DNA from: Chloroflexota bacterium
GTDB lineage: Bacteria; Chloroflexota; Limnocylindria; Limnocylindrales; CSP1-4
Assembly (NCBI GenBank): GCA_030446555.1
Contig: JAUJNA010000005.1
Location: 1 to 43,460, forward strand
DNA: 43,460 bases
Direction of reading: 5' to 3'
Shown: positions 34,872-42,550 of the stretch, piece by piece
Position numbering within the stretch: position 1 is the stretch's first letter
Layout: each line of letters opens with the position of its first letter
Position numbers and translations under genes: made by a program
The notes under the pieces: generated by a model
Told to the model about the DNA's origin: nothing
The model's input: only the letters and a program-made list of their open reading frames with translations
Databases searched by the model: none

Positions 34872-37320
34872 TCAGACCGGCTCTTCCAGGAGATCGCGAC
34901 GCCGCATCGGGGTCGCCCGGCACCCGGAACGTCTTGATCTCGAACGGCCCGAACCGTCTCGTCCGGTCCCAGGCGGGGAACCGAAGTGTCGCGCGCGTCT
35001 CGCGTCCGTGGGCCTCATACGCGCGCACGACCAGGTCGTCCGTGTCCTCGGACCCTTGAGGGGACGATGCCCGCCGGCTCGATCTCGAGGCCCGAGGCGC
35101 TCTGGGGCAGCGGCCCGTCATGGAACGTCTCGAGCAGCGTGACCGGCCGCTGATTGAGCTCGGCCGCCTGTCGCGGTGCGCCAGTCGCCGCTGTGCGGCA
35201 GGAGCGTGTAGGTGCTGGCGCCCCTGGTCCTGGAAGGGGTACGGCCCATCCGGGTCGGAGCGTAGCGCTCGTGGTGCGCAGTCGAAGCATCGCCATCTCC
35301 GATCCGGCACGTCGTAGCCGTACTTGGCGTCATTCGCGATGGCCAGCCCGCGACGAGCGCCTGACTGCGTCGCACCGTCGCCGGGCGAACGACCGCTCAC
35401 GTCGAACCAGTCCTCGGCGCCGTGCGCCGGCCGGACGATGTGGATCTCGTAGGTCGCGGTCGCCCTCGACCCCGGTCGGGAAGCGCAGCTTGAGCATCGT
35501 GAAGCGCTCGTGCCAGTCGACCGCCACGAGGACATGCACGAAGGGCAGATCGCGGCAGATCATGAAGTCCTGGGTGACGATGGAATCGCTGAAGCGATGC
35601 TCGGTCCGGATGACCGAGCGAACGGGCCCTGCTCCATGGCCATCAACCGGACCAGCTCGAACTCGCCGACGCGGTCGTGGAAGGCGTGCATCCGGTGGCC
35701 CCACGTGTCGCTGGGGTCGTGGATGGGTACCGGTCGAGCCCCGCCGCCGGGGATGGCCGCCTCGCCCGTCCGCTTGTCCACGAGCCGCACGAGCCCGGTC
35801 TTCCGGTCGATCTCCAGGCGCAGGTGGCTGTTCTCGAGGACGACCGGCTCTGCACGGTCGGTGTCCTCGGCGAGGAGCGAGACCGGCCGTTGCGGACGGG
35901 CGGCTTCCGCACGGGAAGTGGCGGTGGGCTCCCGCCCGCCCTTCGAGATGACGCGGAACACTCGGTAGCCCAGTGCCGGCAGGTCGGCCACGAAGCGCAT
36001 CCGGTGTCGCCACCCGGTCACGCTGGCGAGCCGATCGCACCGGCTGGAAGACCACCTCGCGACCCTCGTCATCGACCATCGTATCGGTCTGGCGTAGGCC
36101 GCCGTACTCCACCTCCACCGGCACGCGCGTGGGCCAGGGATGCGGATGGAAGACGACGATGGGGCGAACGCCCGGGACCTCGTCGATACGGATGCGACGA
36201 GTTTCATCGACTGGACCGCGAAGTTCTGCGCCCGGGCGGCGATGGCCAGCGCCTCGCCGGCGGCGTCACGAGCATCGTCATAGGCAGGCTCGAGGCTGGT
36301 ACCGGGCAGGATGTCGTGCATCTGGTTGAAGAGGACGTCCGTCCAGGCCTGGCGGAACTCGTCCGGGTAGCGCTGGCCGGTCACCCGATGAGCCACGCTG
36401 GAGAGCTTCTCCGCCGCCAGCAACGCGTTCTCCGCCCCCCGGTTCCAGAGCTTCACGCCGGAGTGCGCGCTGTAGCAGCCGACGGCGTGGTTCTGCATCT
36501 CATCCCGCCACACGGGGATGGACTCGGGGTCGGTGCGCTCCAGGACGGAGCGGAAGAACGCCTCGACGGTGCTCGGCTGGAGGTGGGGCATGCCCGGCGC
36601 GGCGTCCAGCGCACGGATGCTCTCGATGTTCGCGCGCGTGGGTCCGCCACCGTGGTCACCCACGCCGTAGAAGCAGAGGAGCTCCGCGTGCGGGTGGCCG
36701 AGCTCGGGCAGGCAGAGCGCGACCTGATCGTCGAGCGTGCCGGACGGTGAGTTGTACTCGCCGACGACGCGGTAGGCAAGGACCCGGGAACCGTCCGGCG
36801 ACTCCCACCAGAAGAGCCGCGGCATGTCGCGCTCGTTGACCTGAGGCCGCATGAAGACGTAGAAGTCGAGGCCCGACCGCTTCAGGATCTGCGGGAGCAT
36901 GGCGTTGTGCCCGAATGCATCGGGATTGAAGCCGACCCTCGCCCGCGCCCCCACCCGCTCGCCGAAGAAGCGCTGACCATAGAGAGCGTGCCGCGCGAAC
37001 GACTCGCCGGAAGGAAGATTGCAGTCGGGCTCGACCCACCAGCCGCCCACGATCTCCCAGCGCCCTTCCGCCACGCGCCGCCGGATCTCCTCGAACATCT
37101 CGGGCTCGTTGCGCTCCAGGAACTCGTGGAAGGCCGCCGAGCTGATGCTGAACCTGAACTCGGGGTACTCCTCCATCCGGTCGAGCGCCGAACGGAACGT
37201 GGCCTTGACCTCCTGGAGCCCCTCCTGCCACTGCCAGAGCCAGACCGGGTCGATGTGCGAGTAGCCGATCATGTGCAGCGTCAGGTCCTTGGCCTGCGCG
37301 GCTGGCGATCGGTCTGTCAT
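34872..37320 (-). pseudogene. GH38 alpha-mannosidase, frame-disrupted in its second half
   Basis: A Zn-dependent retaining alpha-mannosidase. The first 370 codons are intact: HMIGYSHIDPVWLWQWQEG (Zn His/Asp), GFNPDAFGHNAMLPQIL with the nucleophile Asp, GVGDHGGGPTRANI, NQMHDILPGTS. From about 36214 the frame changes repeatedly: VDETRRIRIDEVPGVRPIVV, then RMRFVADLPALGYRVFRVI, VIRTEHRFSDSIVTQDF, ATYEIHIVRPAHGAEDWF, AELNQRPVTLLETFHDGPLP, and EIKTFRVPGDPDAA lie in alternating frames, ending DLLEEPV-stop at 34872. At least eight shifts are needed. ATG 37320 overlaps the ROK gene stop by 4 bp. A truncated product lacking the C-terminal beta domains would probably be inactive. Expected full length is about 815 aa. 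Confidence 0.88.
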
Positions 37321-38321
37321 GCGCGTCCCACCTCCGTCTCCGCCACCAGGCGGGCCTGCGCCACTGCCACGGCACCGACGACGCCCGTGTCCGGCCCCAG
37401 CTGGGCGAGCACCACGTCAGCCACCGAAGCGAGGTACGGGAAGGCCCGCTCGAGGGCGATGCGCCGGACCGGTGACAGCAGCTGCTCCCCGGCGCGCGTC
37501 ACCCCGCCGCCGAGGATGACCAGCCGAGGGTTCATCAGGTTGATGACGTTCGCCACACCAGCGCCGAGCACCGCCGTGGTGTCCTCCCACACGCGGACCG
37601 CGAGGGGGTCGCCGGCGCGAGCCGCCTCGGCCACATCCCGCGCCGTGACGGTCGTCGGCCACATCTCCCCGAGCCGAGAGGCCTCGCCGGCCAACAGGCG
37701 GGAGCGTGCCCGTGCCGCGATGTTCGTCCCTGAACAGAACGCCTCCAGGCAGCCGCGGCTGCCGCACGGGCAGGGCCACCCATCGTGCGCCACCGACATG
37801 TGCCCGATCTCCGCCGCGTTCCCGTTCTCGCCCCGCACGAGACGGCCGTCGGCGATGATCCCACCTCCGATGCCGGTCGAGATGGTGAGATAGACGAGGT
37901 GGTCGACACCTCGTCCCGCACCGTACCGGTGCTCCCCCAGGGCCGCCGCGTTGGCATCGTTCTCCAGGTACAGCGGCCGCTCCCCCAGTGGATGGGGGAG
38001 ACCCTCGCGCAGGCGGGCGAGCAGAGGCACGTCGTGCCAGCCGGGCAGGTTGGGCGGCTCCCGGACGATGCCCGCCACCGGATCCAGCGGTCCGCCACAG
38101 CCCACCCCGGTCGCGACGATCCCCGAGCGCGCCACGCCCGAGGCGTCCATCACACGGCCGCTCAACCCCACCAGCCGCTCGATGACGGCCTCCGGGCCGT
38201 CCCGCGCGCCTGCCGGCATCTCGTCGCGCGCAAGCAGCCGACCCTCCGCATCGGCGACGCCGGCAGCCAGCTTCGTGCCGCCCACGTCAAGACCGAGGAA
38301 GAACGGTGCCTTCGGGGTCAC
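37317..38321 (-). CDS. ROK-family sugar kinase (glucokinase-like)
   Basis: A cytoplasmic hexose kinase, 334 aa, intact. The phosphate-binding FLGLDVGGTKLAAG opens the protein; the catalytic Asp is in LENDANAAALGE; GIGGGIIADGRLVRG and the zinc site EIGHMSV...CPCGSRGCLEAF (His and three Cys) are ROK hallmarks. There is no N-terminal winged helix, so it is a kinase rather than a NagC/XylR-type repressor. Substrate could be glucose, mannose, fructose or an N-acetylhexosamine; the mannosidases downstream make a hexose kinase useful. GTG 38321 overlaps the xylB stop by 4 bp. Confidence 0.93.
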   Translation of the reverse strand: MTPKAPFFLGLDVGGTKLAAGVADAEGRLLARDEMPAGARDGPEAVIERLVGLSGRVMDASGVARSGIVATGVGCGGPLDPVAGIVREPPNLPGWHDVPLLARLREGLPHPLGERPLYLENDANAAALGEHRYGAGRGVDHLVYLTISTGIGGGIIADGRLVRGENGNAAEIGHMSVAHDGWPCPCGSRGCLEAFCSGTNIAARARSRLLAGEASRLGEMWPTTVTARDVAEAARAGDPLAVRVWEDTTAVLGAGVANVINLMNPRLVILGGGVTRAGEQLLSPVRRIALERAFPYLASVADVVLAQLGPDTGVVGAVAVAQARLVAETEVGRA

Positions 38322-39787
38322 AGGGCGCCGCTGATGGCGAGCCGGCGGAGGGCGTCCTGGCGAGCGGCGGCATCGGCGAGTGCGTCGGACGGTGTCGGCA
38401 GGAAGACATCACCAGCCGCGGCCGAGGGTCGGCTCGGTGCCCTGTCATCCACGACCCAGCGCGCCTGGAGCGCCGCTCCCAGGGCCGCCGCCTCGACCAC
38501 CGGCGCTCGCGCGACGGGCAGCCCCAGAGCGTCCGCGCAGAGCTGGGCCCATGCATCGGAGCGCGCCCCGCCGCCCACCAGCGTGATCTGGCGTGGCTCG
38601 ACACCGGCGCGGCGGAGCGCCTCGATCCCGTAGCGCAGCCCGAACGTCACTCCCTCTGCCACGGCTCGTGCCATGTCGGCCGGTCGGTGCGTCGCGCGCA
38701 GTCCCCAGAAGGCGCCTGCCGCGCCCGGTAGGTCGGGTGTCCTCTCGCCGTCGAGGTAGGGCAGGAAGCAGAGCCCGCGTGCCCCGTGCCCTGACTCGAC
38801 GAGGGCAGCCTCGAAGGCCGCGTGGTCGAGTCCCAGCAGCCCCCCGATCCAGTCGGTGGCGCCGGTGCAGTTGAGCGTGCAGATGAGCGGCAGCCAGCCG
38901 CCCGTCGAATCGCAGAACGCAGCGGCCTCGCCACGCGGGTCGACCGCGGGCGACGGGCGGTACGCGAACGCCGTGCCCGACGTCCCCAGGCTGACCACGA
39001 CCGGACCCGGCTCGATCGCGCCGACCCCGATGGCCGCGCACATGTTGTCGCCACCGCCTGCGCTGACCGGCGTATCGCGGCTGAGACCCAGCGCGTCGGC
39101 CGCTTCGGCGCGCAGCCCGCCCAGTACCGAGCGTGACGGTATGACCGGCGGGAGTGCCTCCTCCCAGGTCCGGCTCTCGTCGAGCGCCACCAGGACCGGC
39201 TCGCTGTAGCGACGCTCCCGGACATCGAAGTAGGCCGTACCGGAGGCGTCCCCCGCCTCGGTCGAGTAGGTCCCCGTCAGCCACAGGTCCAGGTAGTCGT
39301 GGGGCAGGCAGAAGCGGCGGCTCGCCCGGTACGTGGCGGGCTCACGCTCGCGGAGCCACGCCACCTTGGGCGCCGTGTAGCCCGGGAGGAGGAGGTTGCC
39401 GGTCAGGCGGAGCACTTCCTCACGCCCGCCGAGGCGCTCGGTCATCGCGATGCATTGCGGGGCCGACGTCGTGTCGTTCCACAGCTTCGCCGGCCGGAGT
39501 GGCCGATCCGCCTCGTCCAGGCAGACGAGGCCGTGCTGCTGGCTGGAGACGCCGACGCCGGCGACCATCACGGCGGTCCCGGCCGCCTCAGCCAGCGCTT
39601 CACGCACGGCCGTGATGGTGGCGGCGATCCACGCGTCCGGGTCCTGCTCCCGCGTCCCATCCGGGCCTTCGATGAGCTCGTGATCTGCGCGACCCAGCGC
39701 CAGCACCTCGTCCGTCTCCGCATCGACGAGGAGCGCCTTGGTCGACTGGGTGCCGCAGTCGATGCCCAGGAAGGCGCGCCGGGTCAC
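38318..39787 (-). CDS. xylB: xylulokinase
   Basis: A FGGY-family kinase that phosphorylates D-xylulose to xylulose-5-phosphate for the pentose phosphate pathway. In 489 aa it has the FGGY N-motif FLGIDCGTQSTKALLVD, SSQQHGLVCLD (xylulokinase-type), the catalytic Asp in SAGGGDNMCAAIGVGA, the second signature region VTFGLRYGIEALR, and the adenosine motif LVGGGARSDAWAQL. GTG 39787 overlaps the xylA stop (GTGA), which fixes the start; the frame extends far upstream only as a shadow inside xylA. Substrate assignment is firm because xylA is directly upstream. Confidence 0.95.
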   Translation of the reverse strand: MTRRAFLGIDCGTQSTKALLVDAETDEVLALGRADHELIEGPDGTREQDPDAWIAATITAVREALAEAAGTAVMVAGVGVSSQQHGLVCLDEADRPLRPAKLWNDTTSAPQCIAMTERLGGREEVLRLTGNLLLPGYTAPKVAWLREREPATYRASRRFCLPHDYLDLWLTGTYSTEAGDASGTAYFDVRERRYSEPVLVALDESRTWEEALPPVIPSRSVLGGLRAEAADALGLSRDTPVSAGGGDNMCAAIGVGAIEPGPVVVSLGTSGTAFAYRPSPAVDPRGEAAAFCDSTGGWLPLICTLNCTGATDWIGGLLGLDHAAFEAALVESGHGARGLCFLPYLDGERTPDLPGAAGAFWGLRATHRPADMARAVAEGVTFGLRYGIEALRRAGVEPRQITLVGGGARSDAWAQLCADALGLPVARAPVVEAAALGAALQARWVVDDRAPSRPSAAAGDVFLPTPSDALADAAARQDALRRLAISGAL

Positions 39788-40953
39788 CCCCGTACGCCGG
39801 CCAGCAGCTCGAACGTGAGCTGGTCCAGGCGCTGGTATCCCAGGCGCCGGGCGGCCAGCGCGTCCGGGTCGAAGGTCACCTCGCGGAGCGCCCGTGCGTT
39901 GTCGACCGACCAGGCCGACATGGCCTCGAGCTCCGGGTCCGCCACGTCCAACGCGACCACCAGCTCCTGGATCTCGGCATCGGCCGCCCACTGCGCCACT
40001 TTCTCGCGGAGGATGAGGTAGCTCCGGATGCAGCCGCGGACGAGATCCCACACCTCCTCGGGTGCGTCGGAGCGGTAGGGCTTGACGTCGAACGCGCGCG
40101 TGCCGGTCCAGCCGCTCTCCTCGAGCAGCTTCACGACGAAGAAGGTCTCCTTGATGTCCTCCGCGCCGAAGCGCAGGTCCTGGTCGAAGCGGGTCGGTTT
40201 CTGGGCCCCCAGGTCGGTGTGGAAGAGCTTGCCCGCATCGAGACACTGCGCCAGGTCGTGGACCGTGTCGATGCCCACCATGCGCGAGTGCTGGATCTCC
40301 GGGTTCACCCCCACGATCCGCTGCAGCTCCGGCTCCAGGGTCGCGATGAAGCCCAGCACATGTCCCGCCGTGGGCAGGAAGATGTCGCCGCGCGGCTCGT
40401 TGGGCTTCGGCTCGATGGCCACCTTCATGCCCAGCTCGTTGCCCAGGATGTAGGCGGCCACGAACTCGACGCCCTCGCGGTAGCGCTTGATCGCCTCGCG
40501 CGGATCCTTGGAAGCCTCGACCTCCAGGCCCTCCCGACCGCCCCACATCACGAAGGTCTCGGCGCCCAGCTCGGCGCCCATGTCGGCGGCTCGCATGGCC
40601 TTCTGGCGCGCGTAGGCGCGCACGCGCGCGTCGTTCGAGGTCAATGCGCCGTCCTTGAAGACGGGATGCTCGAACATGTTGCAGGTGGCCATGCCGACGG
40701 CGATTCCCTCATCGGCCATCACGCGCCTGGTGTGGGCGAGGATCCGATCCGTCTCGGACGCCGAGGAGCCGAACGGCACGAGGTCGTCGTCGTGGAAGTT
40801 GAAGCCCCAGCAGCCAGCCGCGGCCAGACCGCGGATGTTCTCCATGGGATCGAGCGGCGGCCGCACCTCGCTCCCGAAGACCTCCCGGCCGGCGAACGCG
40901 GTGCACCACAGCCCGACCGTGAAGCGGTCCTCCGGGCGCGGATCGGTTGCCAC
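39784..40953 (-). CDS. xylA: xylose isomerase (class I, actinobacterial type)
   Basis: Converts D-xylose to D-xylulose (and D-glucose to fructose), metal-dependent TIM barrel. With GTG 40953 as residue 1, His54 and Asp57 fall in FHDDDLVPF, exactly the Streptomyces/Arthrobacter numbering, which supports this start. Lys in IEPKPNEPRGD and the metal-binding Glu/Asp/His of NPEIQHSRMVG, TDLGAQKPTRFDQDLRFGAED and RAFDVKPYR are all present; 389 aa is normal. A TAGCAT hexamer (40965 to 40960) lies 6 nt before the GTG, suggesting a leaderless transcript that begins the long minus-strand glycan operon. Confidence 0.96.
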   Translation of the reverse strand: MATDPRPEDRFTVGLWCTAFAGREVFGSEVRPPLDPMENIRGLAAAGCWGFNFHDDDLVPFGSSASETDRILAHTRRVMADEGIAVGMATCNMFEHPVFKDGALTSNDARVRAYARQKAMRAADMGAELGAETFVMWGGREGLEVEASKDPREAIKRYREGVEFVAAYILGNELGMKVAIEPKPNEPRGDIFLPTAGHVLGFIATLEPELQRIVGVNPEIQHSRMVGIDTVHDLAQCLDAGKLFHTDLGAQKPTRFDQDLRFGAEDIKETFFVVKLLEESGWTGTRAFDVKPYRSDAPEEVWDLVRGCIRSYLILREKVAQWAADAEIQELVVALDVADPELEAMSAWSVDNARALREVTFDPDALAARRLGYQRLDQLTFELLAGVRG

Positions 40954-40959
40954 GTGCCG

Positions 40960-40997
40960 ATGCTACCAAGGCGGTTCACTGAAGCCGCCGCTAGGCT
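40960..40997. promoter_or_regulatory. divergent xylA / FAD-oxidoreductase control region with near-palindrome
   Basis: The 91-bp interval holds TAGCAT on the minus strand (40965 to 40960) toward xylA and TAGGCT on the plus strand (40992-40997) toward the oxidoreductase. Between them, 40970-40989 reads GGCGGTTCA-C-TGAAGCCGCC, an inverted repeat broken by one extra G. Placement between two outward -10 elements is what a shared sugar-responsive operator would show. No regulator gene is in the window. Confidence 0.5.
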
Positions 40998-41044
40998 GAC
41001 AGAGGAGTTTCGCAGGACGTTGCATCACCGCTCGTGAGGGCTTG

Positions 41045-42550
41045 ATGGGCAGCTGGGACGTGATCGTCTACGGCGCCACCGCGAGCGGTGTGATGGCTGC
41101 CGTGGCGGCCGCCGAGTCTGGCGCGCGCACCGCGCTGGTGGGGCCGGGAGCGCACCTGGGCGGCATGGTGAGCGGCGGTCTGGGCAAGACGGACATGGAG
41201 CGCCAGGAACAGGTCATCGGCGGACACGCTCGGCGTTTCTTCGAGCGGGTGGGCCGTCACTACGGAGTCCCGGTGGCGTGGCGCTTCGAGCCCGGTGTCG
41301 CCGAGCGGGTGCTGACCCGCGAGGTCGAGACGGCGGGGGTCGATGTGCGCCTCGGCGCCGTCCTCGCCGGCGTCGAGGCGAACGACGGCCGGATCTCGGC
41401 GCTCCTCCTGGAGGGAGGCGAGCGACTGGCGGCGACGGTGTTCGTGGACGCCTCCTACGAGGGCGATCTCCTGGCGGCAGCGGGCGTGAGCCATGCCTTG
41501 GGCCGCGAGGCCCGCTCCCTGCACGGGGAGTCGCTGGCCGGCCGGCGCGAGCTGCTGCCCGGGCCGCACCAGTTCCGGGCGGCCGTTCCTGCGGAGGAAG
41601 CCGGAGCGCTGGCGCCTTACCTCCAGCCGCTCGAGTCGGTCGGGCTGCCGGGAGATGGCGACGGCAAGCTCCAGTCCTATTGCTACCGCGTCTGCCTGAC
41701 GGCGGATCGGGCGAAGGGAGAGCCACTCGCCGCACCGCCGGGCTACGACCGGGACCAGTACGCGCTCGTGACGGCCTACCTGCAGGCGCTGGGCGATGGT
41801 GCGACGCTGCGCGACTTCCTGGGGATCGGTGAGCTGCCCAACGCGAAGACCGACGTCAACAGCGGTGGTCCCCTCTCCACGAACCTGCTCGGGGCCTCGT
41901 GGTCATACCCGGGGGCCGATGCGCAGGGTCGCGCTGGCATCGCTGGGGAGCATCGCGACTGGGCGCAGGGCCTGCTCTACTTCCTGGGCCACGATCGGTC
42001 CGTGCCGCTGGGGATCCGCCGTGAGATCGACCGCTTCGGGCTGCCGCGCGACGAGTTCACGGACTCGGGGGGTTGGCCGCACCAGCTCTACGTCCGTGAG
42101 GCGCGGCGCATGCAGGGCGAGCACGTGCTGACCCAGGCCGATGTCATCGACGAGCGACGCAAGCCCGACAGCATCGGCATGGGCGGGTACAACATCGATG
42201 TCCGCGAGGTGCAATGGGTCTCCTGCCCCGTCTCGCGCTTCCCCGACGTCTTCCGTGAGGTCCTGACCGAGGGCTACCTCTCCGTCCCGGTCGACCCGTA
42301 CGAGATCCCCTACCGGGCGCTCCTCCCGCTGCGATCGGAATGCACGAATCTGCTGGTATCGGTCTGCATCTCGGCCTCGCACGTGGCGTTCAGCTCCTTC
42401 CGGATGGAGCCCCAGCTGATGATCACCGGTCACGCCGCTGGCGTGACCGCCGCGCTGGCGGCCCGCGACGGGTCGGCCGTGCAGGACGTCGATATCGCTG
42501 CCGTGCAGGACCGGCTGAGCCGTGACGGCGCCGTCCTGCGGTATCCGTGA
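41045..42550 (+). CDS. FAD-dependent oxidoreductase (FAD_oxidored / PF12831-like)
   Basis: About 501 aa. A Rossmann FAD motif opens it (VIVYGATASGVMAAVAAAESG), followed by LGGMVSGGLGKTD and, later, VFVDASYEGDLLAAAGV, both characteristic of this family, plus a C-terminal FAD segment SSFRMEPQLMITGHAAGVTAALA. Family members sit in bacterial sugar and glycan loci but their substrates are mostly unknown. No signal peptide, so cytoplasmic. ATG 41045 is preferred (GAGGG 4 nt before it); TTG 41042 is in frame. Divergent from xylA and overlapping the GH84 gene by 4 bp (GTGA), so co-expressed with it. Confidence 0.9.
   Translation: MGSWDVIVYGATASGVMAAVAAAESGARTALVGPGAHLGGMVSGGLGKTDMERQEQVIGGHARRFFERVGRHYGVPVAWRFEPGVAERVLTREVETAGVDVRLGAVLAGVEANDGRISALLLEGGERLAATVFVDASYEGDLLAAAGVSHALGREARSLHGESLAGRRELLPGPHQFRAAVPAEEAGALAPYLQPLESVGLPGDGDGKLQSYCYRVCLTADRAKGEPLAAPPGYDRDQYALVTAYLQALGDGATLRDFLGIGELPNAKTDVNSGGPLSTNLLGASWSYPGADAQGRAGIAGEHRDWAQGLLYFLGHDRSVPLGIRREIDRFGLPRDEFTDSGGWPHQLYVREARRMQGEHVLTQADVIDERRKPDSIGMGGYNIDVREVQWVSCPVSRFPDVFREVLTEGYLSVPVDPYEIPYRALLPLRSECTNLLVSVCISASHVAFSSFRMEPQLMITGHAAGVTAALAARDGSAVQDVDIAAVQDRLSRDGAVLRYP

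Noticed and set aside
37317-38321. ROK protein as the missing transcriptional repressor of the sugar operon
   Set aside because: It begins directly with the ATP-binding motif and has no N-terminal DNA-binding domain, so it is a kinase.
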